A stretch of 63,684 nucleotides of DNA from Tolypothrix sp. FACHB-123 (GTDB lineage Bacteria; Cyanobacteriota; Cyanobacteriia; Cyanobacteriales; Nostocaceae): contig NZ_JACJRE010000045.1 of NCBI RefSeq assembly GCF_014697075.1, forward strand, positions 1 through 63,684, read 5' to 3'. Positions 1 to 9,262 of this stretch are shown piece by piece (positions within the stretch are counted from its first letter, which is position 1; each line of letters begins with the position of its first letter). The translations under genes were made by a program, and so were the position numbers. The notes beneath the pieces are model-generated. The model made no database searches. It saw nothing but the letters and a program-made list of their open reading frames with translations, and was not told the DNA's origin.

Positions 1-199
1 TGTCAATACATATAAGGCTTTTGGCAAAATAAAGATGCTTTTTTTGTGTTTATATGAGTGCTATAACTAATAATTTGGCATAATAGCTACTGAAGAACCA
101 AAATTTTATTCAATAGCTGAACCCGCTAAGAGAAAAAGTCAATAAGTCTTAATTTTCGTTAAAGTGGGATAACAATCAAAGTGTGAGGGTTGATACTGT

Positions 200-1789
200 A
201 TGCGAGTCCTACTGGTGTATCCAATATTTCCAAAAACCTTTTGGTCTTACGAAAAAATTTTGGACTTAGTCGATCGCAAGGTTTTGTTACCACCTTTGGG
301 TTTAGTCACAGTGGCGGCGATTCTCCCTCAAGAATGGGAATATAAATTAGTCGATCGCAATATTCGCCCAGCTACCGAAGCAGAATGGGCTTGGGCTGAT
401 ATAGTCATTTTCTCCGCCATGATTGTCCAAAAACAGGACTTACTCGACCAAATCCAAGAAGCAAAGCAGCGTGGTAAGTTAGTTGCTGTGGGTGGCCCCT
501 ATCCCACTTCTACACCCCATGAAGTGCAAAATGTTGGCGCAGATTTTCTCATCCTCGATGAAGGGGAAATTACCTTACCGATGTTTGTCGAGGCGGTTCA
601 ACGGGGCGAGACTTCTGGAACTTTCCGCACCAGCGAAAAACCAGATGTCACTACTACACCAGTACCCCGCTTTGATTTATTAGAACTTAATGCTTATGAC
701 ATGATGTCCGTGCAGTTTTCGCGTGGGTGTCCCTTCCAGTGCGAATTCTGTGACATTATTGTTCTCTATGGTCGCAAACCGCGCACCAAAACACCAGCCC
801 AATTGTTAGCCGAGTTAGATTACCTTTATGAGTTGGGTTGGCGACGGGGCGTGTTTATGGTTGACGACAACTTTATCGGTAACAAGCGCAACGTGAAATT
901 GTTGCTGAAAGAGTTGAAAGTCTGGATGCAAGAACATCAATATCCCTTCCGGTTTGACACTGAAGCTTCCATTGATTTAGCACAAGACACGGAATTACTA
1001 GAGTTGATGGTTGAGTCTGGTTTCTCCGCAGTATTTTTGGGGATTGAAACACCAGATGAAGATAGCTTGCAAATGACCAAAAAGTTTCAAAATACCCGTA
1101 GCTCTTTAACTGATGCGGTGCAAACTATCATTAAAGCCGGATTGCGCCCAATGGCTGGATTTATCATCGGATTTGATGGAGAAAAAGCAGGCGCAGGCGA
1201 TCGCATTGTCCGGTTTGCGGAACAAGCAGCTATTCCTTCTACTACCTTCGCTATGTTACAAGCGCTACCTAATACAGCCTTGTGGCATCGCCTGAAAAAA
1301 GAAGGCAGATTACGGGAAAACAAAGACGGTAACATCAACCAAACTACTTTGATGAACTTTGTACCTACCCGTCCACTGGAAGATATTGCCAGAGAATATA
1401 TTGAGGCTTTCTGTGCTTTATACGACCCAGTTAAATATTTAGATCGCACTTATCGCTGCTTTTTAATGATGGGTGCGCCAAATTGGAAAGCACCGTTTAA
1501 ATGGCCAGAATTGATCGTGATTAAAGCACTGTTAATTGTCATTTGGCGACAAGGAATTAAACGCGAAACTCGTTGGAAATTCTGGCATCACTTGTTTAGC
1601 ATTATCAAGCGTAACCCAGGAGTAGCCGAGCATTATCTTTCTGCTTGTGCTCATAACGAGCATTTTCTCGAATATCGTCAAATTGTCCGCGATCAAATTG
1701 AAAGCCAGCTAGCAGAATATCTCGCACAAGGTACAGAAAAACCCTATGTAGTACCTGTGAAAGAAAAAGCTGAAGTTGTCGCTAGTTAA
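200..1789 (+). CDS. B12-binding-domain-type radical SAM protein (DUF4070-like)
   Basis: A 529-residue radical SAM enzyme. The N-terminal ~140 residues resemble the Rossmann-like B12-binding fold of this family (VYPIFP start, VGGPYPTSTP near residue 98), although I see no DxHxxG cobalamin motif. The Fe-S motif GCPFQCEFC places the three cysteines at residues 177, 181 and 184 (CxxxCxxC). The C-terminal third fits the DUF4070 region found in BchE/HpnR-like relatives. The substrate cannot be read from the sequence; relatives methylate or cyclise lipids and tetrapyrroles. ATG start after a weak GAGGG. It stands alone and converges on a hydroxylase gene, with a 13-bp-stem hairpin between them. Family assignment is secure, reaction unknown. 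Confidence 0.85.
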   Translation: MRVLLVYPIFPKTFWSYEKILDLVDRKVLLPPLGLVTVAAILPQEWEYKLVDRNIRPATEAEWAWADIVIFSAMIVQKQDLLDQIQEAKQRGKLVAVGGPYPTSTPHEVQNVGADFLILDEGEITLPMFVEAVQRGETSGTFRTSEKPDVTTTPVPRFDLLELNAYDMMSVQFSRGCPFQCEFCDIIVLYGRKPRTKTPAQLLAELDYLYELGWRRGVFMVDDNFIGNKRNVKLLLKELKVWMQEHQYPFRFDTEASIDLAQDTELLELMVESGFSAVFLGIETPDEDSLQMTKKFQNTRSSLTDAVQTIIKAGLRPMAGFIIGFDGEKAGAGDRIVRFAEQAAIPSTTFAMLQALPNTALWHRLKKEGRLRENKDGNINQTTLMNFVPTRPLEDIAREYIEAFCALYDPVKYLDRTYRCFLMMGAPNWKAPFKWPELIVIKALLIVIWRQGIKRETRWKFWHHLFSIIKRNPGVAEHYLSACAHNEHFLEYRQIVRDQIESQLAEYLAQGTEKPYVVPVKEKAEVVAS

Positions 1790-1835
1790 TTATATTGGTC
1801 TGTCGCAAAAGTTTTGAGCTTACATATTTAACAAA

Positions 1836-1912
1836 ACAATGTAACAGAATATTAGGGCACAACATGGTTGTGCCCTAATTAATATCTGCTGTGTCGCCAA
1901 TATTATTTGCTA
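1836..1912. repeat. MITE-like palindromic element between convergent genes
   Basis: A perfect 13-bp stem (ATTAGGGCACAAC at 1851-1863, loop ATG, mirrored at 1867-1879) lies between flanks AATGTAACAGA and TGTGTCGCCAATATTATTTG. A second copy with a different stem but the same flanks is at 11972-12046. The hairpin could also end transcription of both convergent genes, but no long T run follows. Confidence 0.6.
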
Positions 1913-2410
1913 GATACGCGAGTAACGAAAATGCAGCCTGAGTAGACGTAACCAACGCATCCAAACAAGTGAAGGTTGTTCAAAAAATGTGAAAATATCT
2001 CCGAAACCTTGGTTTGTTTTTTGATGGTGTAACCAATGTCTTTCAGGAGTAGTAATAAAGAGAATTTGGCACAAAATAGTGACAAATTTTGGGGTTTTCC
2101 AATCCAAAACACTAATGTGTCTCCACCATACATGCAATTGACCTAAAATCAGCCCAGAAATCACGCCAATTGGGGAGAAAGACCACAAAATCAAAGCCAT
2201 TAATAAATAAGGTAAAGCACCCAAAATTCCATCTAATAAAACTTGGGTATTTAAAGTCAAAATCGCATAATGGCGAAAGTCTTTCTTCCAACAATGATGG
2301 GTTTTTAAGTGGAGACTACCAAAAACATGCTCAGGAACGTGGTAAACGAAAGTTGAGAGAAAATCACCAAAAAACAATAATAACCAAGCAACTGCGATCG
2401 CCTCAAACAT
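1910..2410 (-). CDS. Fatty acid hydroxylase / sterol desaturase family membrane protein
   Basis: A 166-residue membrane protein with the histidine clusters of the di-iron hydroxylase superfamily: HVPEH (24-28), HLKTHH (34-39), HVWWRH (93-98) and HWLHH (125-129). Hydrophobic segments lie at about 5-22, 55-90 and 108-122. It is shorter than typical sterol desaturases (250-300 residues) and matches the compact class found in cyanobacteria and in carotenoid hydroxylases. The substrate is unknown. The start is supported by AGGAGT about five bases upstream of ATG. Alone and convergent with the radical SAM gene. Confidence 0.75.
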   Translation of the reverse strand: MFEAIAVAWLLLFFGDFLSTFVYHVPEHVFGSLHLKTHHCWKKDFRHYAILTLNTQVLLDGILGALPYLLMALILWSFSPIGVISGLILGQLHVWWRHISVLDWKTPKFVTILCQILFITTPERHWLHHQKTNQGFGDIFTFFEQPSLVWMRWLRLLRLHFRYSRI

Positions 2411-2981
2411 TTGTACTCCTCACATCCAAATTAAAAGAACTCTACAGCGAAAATGCAGATGTCACACTGAAGATGTAGACACTGCTCATATCAATTCGTA
2501 ATTGCGAAATTTTTAGAGAATTGGTAGAACACTGTTTATGGCAAAATGCTACTCAGTCAAACAAGAGAAGCATCTATTCGGAAATTTATGCGCACAGTGT
2601 TATTCAGGAAATTCTGCAACATTAATTTCCCTAATTTCTGCTATCTATCGCTATCCGATTTGATTTTTTCAAAAACTCTAATTTTGATTTTGTCTCTGGG
2701 GTGATGGGACAAATACATCTTGACTCCAATCGGAATACCGTAGTTTAGCATATTCACCCCACAATCTTCTTATTAAGACTGACAGTATTAGCAAAGATTG
2801 AGTTAAAATTGGTAAAAATTTAGGTTAAGGCATTCTGTAAAAGTGTCTAGCCTGAATATGGGTTGATAAAGGCGATCGCCTAAATATTATAAATATAAAT
2901 ATTACCAAACCATAATCGAATTTTTACCAAATCTTGCAATATCAAACCAGAAACAACATTCAATACTAGGGAGCAGAGAAA
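2411..2981. other. Intergenic stretch, 571 bp
   Basis: Divergent promoters for the hydroxylase (minus) and the HAD hydrolase (plus) must lie here. It is AT-rich with one HIP1-like GCGATCGC near 2872. I see no convincing gene, RNA or repeat. An open frame running to 2478 is the antisense of the hydroxylase gene. Confidence 0.5.
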
Positions 2982-3686
2982 TTGATTGACTTTGAGGAGA
3001 TCCAAGTTATAACATTCGATTGCTACGGGACTCTGATTGACTGGGAAAGTGGCATTTTAGCAGCAATCAAGCCACTTTTATCGGCTAAAGGGCATAACTT
3101 AGATGAGGAAAATATTCTGCAATTATTTGCCAGATTTGAGGCTGAAATTCAGCAGGGAGAATATTTGATTTATCGAGAAGTGCTGAAAAGGGTATTAGAA
3201 AAATTTGGCGCGCATTTTAGCTTTGTTCTTGCTAATGAAGAATTATATGCGCTGGCTGATTCAATTCGTTATTGGCTACCTTTTCTCGATACAGTTCAAG
3301 CATTGAAAGTGCTGAAGCAGAAATATAAATTGGCAATTATTTCTAATGTCGATGATAATCTCTTTGCTTTTTCGGCTCAACATTTAGAAGTAAAATTTGA
3401 CTGGATTATTACCGCAGAGCAGGTAAAAAGCTATAAACCATCGCTGAATAACTTTACAGTGGCGATGGAGAGAATTAACTTACCTAAAGAACAGATATTA
3501 CATGTGGCTGGCAGTATTTATCATGATATTGTGCCGGCAAAATCTTTAGGAATATCAACAGTTTGGGTAAATCGCAGAGCAGGTAAAGAAGGTGCTGGTG
3601 CTAGTTTACCAGTAGTTGCTCAGGCTGATTTAGAAGTACCAGATTTGCAGACTCTCGCCATTTTAAGTACAGGTTCTGAAGATTAA
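2982..3686 (+). CDS. HAD-superfamily hydrolase, haloacid dehalogenase type II-like
   Basis: A 234-residue soluble HAD phosphatase/dehalogenase. Motif I is FDCYGT, with the nucleophile Asp13 in the DxYGT form typical of type II haloacid dehalogenases and related phosphatases. Motif II is IISNVDDN (near 120), the motif III lysine lies in KSYKPS (about residue 150), and the acidic motif IV region is HVAGSIYHDI. The start is TTG, preceded by GGGAG at a usable distance; no ATG fits the conserved N-terminus. About 70 bp upstream of dprA on the same strand, so cotranscription is possible. Substrate unknown. Confidence 0.8.
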   Translation: MIDFEEIQVITFDCYGTLIDWESGILAAIKPLLSAKGHNLDEENILQLFARFEAEIQQGEYLIYREVLKRVLEKFGAHFSFVLANEELYALADSIRYWLPFLDTVQALKVLKQKYKLAIISNVDDNLFAFSAQHLEVKFDWIITAEQVKSYKPSLNNFTVAMERINLPKEQILHVAGSIYHDIVPAKSLGISTVWVNRRAGKEGAGASLPVVAQADLEVPDLQTLAILSTGSED

Positions 3687-3755
3687 TTACTACTGTGGGT
3701 AAAATTCTTCATGCCTGAATTGGGAATACTCAATCAAGGCGTGTGAGGATGAATA

Positions 3756-4874
3756 ATGGCAGAGGAACGGGCGTATTGGTTAGCTTGGGCGCAAATTTCT
3801 GGGATTGGCCCTGTATTACTCAGGCGCTTGCAACAGCATTTTGGGACGCTGGCGACAGCTTGGAAAGCTACTGCGGCTGAATTAGCTCAGGTGGAGGGTT
3901 TTGGCGCGCAGACATTAGAAAAAGTGATCAAACAGCGATCGCGTCTCAATCCAGAGCAATTACTCCTCAAGCACCAAGCAGAAAACCCCCATTTTTGGAC
4001 GCCAGCAGACGTAGATTATCCCCGCTTGCTTTTAGAAACACCCAGCCCCCCTGCAAGTTTGTACTATCGCGGAGAAGTAGAATTACAAGAAAATCTGGGA
4101 AACATACCCTTAGTTGGGATTGTCGGGACTCGTCAACCTTCAGATTATGGTATCCGTTGGACTCGCCAAATTAGCACAGCTTTAGCCAAAAACGGTTTCA
4201 CAGTAGTTTCGGGAATGGCTGAGGGAATTGACACCGAAAGTCACCTAGCCACGATGAAAGCAGGTGGAAGAACGATCGCAGTTTTAGGTACAGGTGTTGA
4301 TGTGATCTATCCACCGAAAAATCGAGATTTGTACAAACAGATTTTGACCTCAGGATTAGTAGTTAGTGAATATCCCGCCAAAACGCCACCAGATCGCAGT
4401 CATTTTCCTCGCCGCAATCGCATTATTGCAGGTTTAAGTCGGGCGATTTTAGTAATAGAAGCGCCAATAAAATCGGGTGCATTAATTACCGCTACCTACG
4501 CTAATGATTTCGGTAGAGATGTTTATGCATTACCTGGGAGATTAGACGATTTACCGTCTCAAGGATGTTTAAAATTAATTAGTCAAGGCGCTTCTATAAT
4601 ACTCAAAGAACTCGATGAACTGTTAAAAATGCTGGGAGCCATACCAAAATTAGATGTAATTACAGAATCATCAGCACCCCAGCAATTAACTTTGCCAAAT
4701 TTAGCGCCAGAATTGCAACAAGTAATAGATACTTTAGCCTGTGATGCCTTACCTTTTGATTTTATTGTGCAAAAAACTGGCTTGAATACAGGCTCAGTTT
4801 CTAGCGCTTTATTACAGTTAGAATTGATGGGTTTGGTTACGCAGCTTCCAGGAATGCGATATCAGAAAACATAA
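3756..4874 (+). CDS. dprA: DNA-processing protein DprA
   Basis: A 372-residue DprA/Smf protein. It loads RecA on incoming single-stranded DNA during natural transformation. An N-terminal helix-hairpin-helix/SAM-like segment (1-70) precedes the Rossmann core with GTRQPSDYG, VVSGMAEGID, AVLGTGVDVIYPP and FPRRNRIIAGLS, and the C-terminus (about 310-372) forms the DprA winged helix. Length and all core motifs match the family. ATG is preceded by GAGGAT. It follows a HAD gene with no other competence gene nearby. Confidence 0.95.
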   Translation: MAEERAYWLAWAQISGIGPVLLRRLQQHFGTLATAWKATAAELAQVEGFGAQTLEKVIKQRSRLNPEQLLLKHQAENPHFWTPADVDYPRLLLETPSPPASLYYRGEVELQENLGNIPLVGIVGTRQPSDYGIRWTRQISTALAKNGFTVVSGMAEGIDTESHLATMKAGGRTIAVLGTGVDVIYPPKNRDLYKQILTSGLVVSEYPAKTPPDRSHFPRRNRIIAGLSRAILVIEAPIKSGALITATYANDFGRDVYALPGRLDDLPSQGCLKLISQGASIILKELDELLKMLGAIPKLDVITESSAPQQLTLPNLAPELQQVIDTLACDALPFDFIVQKTGLNTGSVSSALLQLELMGLVTQLPGMRYQKT

Positions 4875-4925
4875 CAATTCAAAATTCAAAATTAAAGACA
4901 TGCGATCGCAACTTAAGGACAAAAT

Positions 4926-5294
4926 CTAACGTTCGCCATATTCCATCCCATTAGCGTCAGCATAGCGATACATAAACCGCATAAATCTTTCCCAACTATC
5001 GTCTTGCTCAATTTCAAATTTACATTCAACTTGCTTGAGTTCATCGCCTTCATCACCACCAAAAATGAAGCGCGTAGAAGAAGGTGTCACATTAATTTCG
5101 CCTTCTTCATCAGTTAATCGTAAGGAATTTAAAGACGGTTTAGTAAAGCTATTAAACCCTTCTAAGGCTTGTAATTTTTCAAAAAACATCACAACAATAC
5201 GTTTCCCGGTGCGGACTTCCCGCCGCAAACTGACATTACTTAGTTCTTCACTAAGTCCGGCAAAAAATTCGATTGTAGGTGTAGTTGGTTCCAT
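4926..5294 (-). CDS. psb28: Photosystem II assembly protein Psb28 family (Psb28-2-like)
   Basis: A 122-residue soluble protein of the Psb28 family. It binds the cytoplasmic face of the PSII reaction-centre/CP47 assembly intermediates. The family opening (IEFFAGLSEE), the central TDEEGEI and the closing WERFMRFMYRYADANG are clear. The middle is more divergent than canonical Psb28, which suggests the second paralogue type (Psb28-2). Convergent with dprA and divergent from nothing close; short AT-rich 5' region. The paralogue class is an inference from divergence only. Confidence 0.85.
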   Translation of the reverse strand: MEPTTPTIEFFAGLSEELSNVSLRREVRTGKRIVVMFFEKLQALEGFNSFTKPSLNSLRLTDEEGEINVTPSSTRFIFGGDEGDELKQVECKFEIEQDDSWERFMRFMYRYADANGMEYGER

Positions 5295-5438
5295 GTTAAA
5301 TGAAGGATGAAATGTAAAGTATTGAAAATAAAATGGAAAATTAAGCTTTCCATTCTCATTTTCAACCTTAAGGGTAATTACTTATCCTTTTTTTCATACT
5401 TCATTATCTTTCTGTTAACTTATAGTCAACAGTCAACA

Positions 5439-7094
5439 TTACCTGGGTGGATAATATGGGGGGTTCATCATTGGCGATGATGGATAAACAGTGTTAGGCA
5501 TAGGATTAACCATGCCGTTAGGATAAGGAGTCATCACTGGGGGTGGATAACCATTCATGGGTACAGTCGGAGCCATCATGGGTGACTGATAACCTGTTGC
5601 CGGCATAGTATTTGTCGGCATATTGTTTGTCGGTATGGGTACTGCGCTATTGGGTACTGCGCTATTGGGTAGCAGATTATTTTGGCTAAATTGCTGGTAA
5701 GTTGTGCGAGAAATGGCGCTAATTAGTTTTTGGGCACGGGAGTCGTTGTTAGGTCGTTGTACCATAACTGCGGCTATATAGCGTTTGCCTGTTGGGATAT
5801 CAACTAAACCCGCATCTGCTAGCATTGTGCCGATGTCGCCTGTTTTGTGGGCAATGGTAGCACCTGCTCCTAAACCGGATGGTAATAACTCATCCCTTTG
5901 GGTTTGGCGCATGATATCCAGCAAGCGATCGCGCGATCGCATATTCACTAAATTCCCTTGATGTACCATCGCCATCAATGTGGCTAATTCTTTGGGACTG
6001 GTGGTATTTGTTCCTTGTAAATCTGGAAGTTGATTGCGAATAGCTGTAGTTGTCAAACCCCAACTGCGGAACCGCTGGTTTAGCGCCTCTATTCCTCCCA
6101 GTCGCGCAATCAGCATATTTGTAGCTGTATTGTCGCTGATGGTAATCATTTTACTGGCGACTTCTAAAGCGGTAAACTGAGTTCCCGCTGGCTTGTATTG
6201 CATATTACCAGAACCACCAGCGATCATTTGTTGCTGCATGGTCAGCATTTCATCAAGGCGGATTTTCCCCGCATCCAAATCTTGGAAGAAAGCTACCAAA
6301 ATGGGAATTTTAATGGTACTAGCTGCGGGAAAGCTGGCGTTGCTATTAATATCTACATAACTACCTGTATCCAAATCTACTAACATCACTCCCGGTGTGA
6401 GATTTGGATTGGCTGCTACAAGGTTTTGTACGGCGCTTTTTAACTGAAAATTTTCCTGAGATAAATTTAATCCTGAAGGCGTTCCCCCATTGGGAGTATT
6501 TTGGTTTTGGGATTGTCCGACATTGGTATTAGCTGGTGTGGAAGAACTAGGAGCCATGCGCGTAGCCGGGTCTAACACTGACAGCAGCGTCCCCATAATT
6601 GCGCCGATACCAACCCCCACAATTAACAACCGCATGGTGTACAACAAAGTTCTGGCCATTGGCTTTAAACGTGTTTTACGCGATCGCACTGGGTTTCTCG
6701 TACCTCTAGGCGATCGCGGATCTACCCGCACTGTCTTCATCTTCACAGTACCAGATTGTACTTGAGGAGCCGCCACCCTTGTTCTCGGTATTGGTTTGAC
6801 CGCAGTCGGCATTACCAGCCCATTTTTTGACCCACTTTTTGACCTGGATACCCCAGTCGTCATTGGCGAGGAATTGACAGGCTTAGTTATATATGTAATT
6901 TGCGCTTCTTTCGCGACACCGCGCTTTTGATTAGGCGCTTTGACTTTCTTTGCTTCCACATTTTGGACTTTACGTGGACGCTGGCGGCGGTTTCCGGGTG
7001 GACGCCGCGAGAAAGCTCTTAGTTTGTCACTCGATTCTGACACCGCTACTCCTTGTGACCCACTTGATGGTTTTCCTGCTGACTCCCGACCCAA
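5439..7094 (-). CDS. Membrane-anchored class A beta-lactamase-fold serine hydrolase
   Basis: A 551-residue protein in three parts. Residues 1-150 are basic and low-complexity (cytoplasmic), one transmembrane segment lies at about 154-174, and residues 215-465 form a class A beta-lactamase fold with SxxK (Ser259-Lys262), SDN (320-322) and KTG (417-419). The remaining ~85 residues are Pro/Met/Asn-rich. The loop where Glu166 of true beta-lactamases should sit reads NQLPDLQGTN, with no obvious glutamate, so a peptidoglycan-related or other hydrolase is as likely as antibiotic resistance. The start is TTG with GAGGAG seven bases upstream. No regulator is adjacent. Confidence 0.8.
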   Translation of the reverse strand: MGRESAGKPSSGSQGVAVSESSDKLRAFSRRPPGNRRQRPRKVQNVEAKKVKAPNQKRGVAKEAQITYITKPVNSSPMTTGVSRSKSGSKNGLVMPTAVKPIPRTRVAAPQVQSGTVKMKTVRVDPRSPRGTRNPVRSRKTRLKPMARTLLYTMRLLIVGVGIGAIMGTLLSVLDPATRMAPSSSTPANTNVGQSQNQNTPNGGTPSGLNLSQENFQLKSAVQNLVAANPNLTPGVMLVDLDTGSYVDINSNASFPAASTIKIPILVAFFQDLDAGKIRLDEMLTMQQQMIAGGSGNMQYKPAGTQFTALEVASKMITISDNTATNMLIARLGGIEALNQRFRSWGLTTTAIRNQLPDLQGTNTTSPKELATLMAMVHQGNLVNMRSRDRLLDIMRQTQRDELLPSGLGAGATIAHKTGDIGTMLADAGLVDIPTGKRYIAAVMVQRPNNDSRAQKLISAISRTTYQQFSQNNLLPNSAVPNSAVPIPTNNMPTNTMPATGYQSPMMAPTVPMNGYPPPVMTPYPNGMVNPMPNTVYPSSPMMNPPYYPPR

Positions 7095-7278
7095 AACTCA
7101 CTCCTCAAGTACTTTAATACTTTAATACTGAATTCACTTTTTGCCAGTAAGTAGCATTTTTGTGTTTAGTTTAAGCTATATTATCTATTTTGGGAGGGTG
7201 AATGGGTACATATTAGCGTAAGTTCCTTTCGTTGATTGAGCAAGATGAAAGACGCAGGGAATGACAACCAAATATTAT

Positions 7279-7316
7279 TGCCCAATGCCAATGCCCAATG
7301 CCCAATGCCCCATACC
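7279..7316. repeat. Short tandem heptamer repeat (CCCAATG type)
   Basis: Degenerate copies of CCCAATG between the beta-lactamase-fold gene and the TrmJ-type gene. The same family recurs near 29146, 32336, 37758, 52225 and 62333. Confidence 0.85.
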
Positions 7317-7325
7317 CCATACCAA

Positions 7326-8054
7326 CTATTCACGATAATTTGTAATCGCCCATTCTATCTGCCGCAAAATTCCTCGCAACATCGCGACTTCAGTGGTTTG
7401 CAGCTGTGTACGATTATATAATTGCCGAAATTTCTCCATCCTGCTAGTTGCTGTATGTGGATAAAGATAACCAATTTTGAGCAATAAAGATTCTAATTGT
7501 TGATAATAGGCTTCCAACAAATCCCAAGATGCGAGTTCTGGGGGTGTTGGGGACTCATTTGCTGGCTGCGCTGTTAATTGTGCCAATTCATAACAACAAA
7601 TACCCACAGCCGTGGCTAAATTTAAAGATTGATAACTTTCATGGGTGGGAATCTGCACGAACTTCTGTGCATAGTTTAATTCTTCGTTGCTTAATCCTCG
7701 GTCTTCTCTGCCAAAAATTACGGCTACTGGTTTTTCTGGTTCTTCGAGTAACCAAGGTAAAGCTGTGCGGGGGTTTTCTAAAGGAATTTCCCAACTACTA
7801 ACTCTACCTGTAGTGGCTATTACCCTGACACATCCTTGCAAAGCTTCTGGTAATGTCTGCACAACTACCGCAGATTCTAAAATTTCCTTTGCATGAACCG
7901 CCATTTTCATCGCATCCGGTGAGAGGCGATCGCATTGGGGATTGACGATCACTAGCTGATTCAGTCCAAAATTTTTCATTACCCGCGCGATCGCACCCAG
8001 GTTTAAGGGGCCAGCTGGCTCGACTAATACAATTCTTAATCCAGCTAATCCCAT
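7326..8054 (-). CDS. trmJ: tRNA/rRNA 2'-O-methyltransferase, TrmJ-like (SPOUT family)
   Basis: A 242-residue SpoU/TrmH-type SPOUT methyltransferase. Motif 1 is VEPAGPLNLGAIARVMKNFG, motif 2 is VAVIFGREDRGLSNEEL and motif 3 is IPTHESYQSLNLATAVGI, the knotted SAM site. The order and the C-terminal extension match TrmJ, which modifies position 32 of tRNAs, but other family members cannot be excluded. The start is set at the Met after TACAAAC because GGAGG stands seven bases before it. An upstream in-frame start would add 13 weak residues. Confidence 0.85.
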   Translation of the reverse strand: MGLAGLRIVLVEPAGPLNLGAIARVMKNFGLNQLVIVNPQCDRLSPDAMKMAVHAKEILESAVVVQTLPEALQGCVRVIATTGRVSSWEIPLENPRTALPWLLEEPEKPVAVIFGREDRGLSNEELNYAQKFVQIPTHESYQSLNLATAVGICCYELAQLTAQPANESPTPPELASWDLLEAYYQQLESLLLKIGYLYPHTATSRMEKFRQLYNRTQLQTTEVAMLRGILRQIEWAITNYRE

Positions 8055-8134
8055 GTTTGTACCTCCTGCCATCTGCTCTGAATCTACTTGCACAATAGTT
8101 CAGAAGTTACCGCCAAGACAAGACCTAGAAGAAT

Positions 8135-8260
8135 AAGGGACTTCCAAGTAAAAAAATATTCCATTGCTATTGTTCACTGTTGACGGTTGACTGTTAACTA
8201 TGAACCGTCAACTGTCAACAGTCAACGTTTAACGGAATAATTTATTTTTTGGAGTTCCCT
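8135..8260. mobile_element. MITE-like element with imperfect terminal inverted repeats, copy 1
   Basis: Left end AGGGACTTCCAAGT followed by an A-run and ATTCC. The right end, read in reverse, is AGGGAACTCCAAAAAATA then ATTCC. The interior is packed with GTTGAC/GTCAAC inverted repeats that can fold. A second copy in the same orientation is at 11827-11932. No transposase inside, so it would be moved in trans. Confidence 0.65.
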
Positions 8261-8371
8261 AACACTTTTTTACAACATACCCGACTTTTCAAACATACTC
8301 TAACATTGTGGGATAAAGCAGTAATTCTGCGGATTCATTTACAATTAAAGAATATAAACCCAAAAATCATT

Positions 8372-8743
8372 ATGAATTCCTTCTTATCTTCAACATCGCA
8401 AACTAGCCAAGATGCTAACGAAGTCCTGGTCAATGTTATTGTAAAACAACAAGCTGATGGTAGAACAGTGGCTAGCGTTCCAGGGTTACCAGAATTACAA
8501 GTAGAAGCAAGCGATCGCACGACAGCCCTATCTGAACTTCAGCAACGCTTAGAAACTCATCTAGCTGGGGCAGAAATTGTATCTTTACCTGTCAAATTAC
8601 CATCTAGCGATCTGAAAAATCCCTGGTTAGCAATGGCTGGAGTTTTTAAAGACGATCCACAATTTGAGCAGGTGCTAACAGCTATAGAAAACTATCGTCA
8701 GGAACTAGATAAATATACAGATGATAATTTTCCGCAAGCATAA
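8372..8743 (+). CDS. VapB-like antitoxin (HicB-like N-terminal fold)
   Basis: A 123-residue small acidic protein. Residues 13-65 (VNVIVKQQADGRTVASVPGL and onward) resemble the HicB-like fold. The tail WLAMAGVFKDDPQFEQVLTA matches the short C-terminal peptide by which VapB-type antitoxins in cyanobacteria neutralise PIN toxins. It lies 27 bp upstream of a PIN-domain reading frame, which supports an antitoxin role. The ATG at 8372 starts just after the MITE-like element; an in-frame upstream start would lie inside that element and is unlikely. Confidence 0.7.
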   Translation: MNSFLSSTSQTSQDANEVLVNVIVKQQADGRTVASVPGLPELQVEASDRTTALSELQQRLETHLAGAEIVSLPVKLPSSDLKNPWLAMAGVFKDDPQFEQVLTAIENYRQELDKYTDDNFPQA

Positions 8744-8770
8744 AAGCATATTTTTTTAGGTAAAAGTCAG

Positions 8771-9193
8771 ATGGCAAAATGGGTAATTGATACTGATCAT
8801 GTTTCGCTACTCCAAAGAGTTCATCCAGTAGTAGTGAATAAAGTATCTACAGTCAATTCTGCGGAAATCGCAGTTACAATAATAACTATTGTTGAGCAAA
8901 TGTACGGTCGTTTAGATGTAATTAACTGAGCAAAATCAAAACAAGAATTAGTTACAGGTTATACTTTATTAAAAGAAACATTTAATTTGCTAAGTCAAGC
9001 TAATATTCTTAATTTTAATGAAGTCGCATGTGATATCTATAACGATTTATTAAAACAAAAAATTCGTGTAGGTACACAAGATTTAAGAATTGCGTCTATT
9101 GCACTTGCGTTTAATTGTACATTGGTAACGCGCAATTTTAAAGATTTTCAGAAAATTCCTAATTTACAAATTGTCGATTGGTCGATTATATAA
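8771..9193 (+). pseudogene. VapC-type PIN-domain toxin, interrupted by in-frame TGA
   Basis: Reading from ATG 8771 gives MAKWVIDTDHVSLLQRV, the typical PIN opening with Asp7 and Asp9, then 52 codons to TGA at 8927-8929. The frame then continues to 9193 with the rest of the domain, including GTQDLRIASIALA and TLVTRNFKDFQKI. Total span is 140 codons, the normal VapC length. The stop sits before AKSKQELV and looks like a TGG-to-TGA change. Unless this is a sequencing error the toxin is truncated and inactive while the antitoxin remains intact. Confidence 0.8.
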
Positions 9194-9262
9194 GGCAGTT
9201 AAATTAATGTTCTGGCTCAAAAGGACGCCTCAAGGAGTACAATATCCGAGGTTTGATTAACA

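Noticed and set aside
2412-2428. ACTCCTCACATCC resembles the core of the small RNA Yfr1
   Set aside because: It is the reverse complement of the ribosome-binding site and start of the hydroxylase gene, and the flanking Yfr1 stems are missing.
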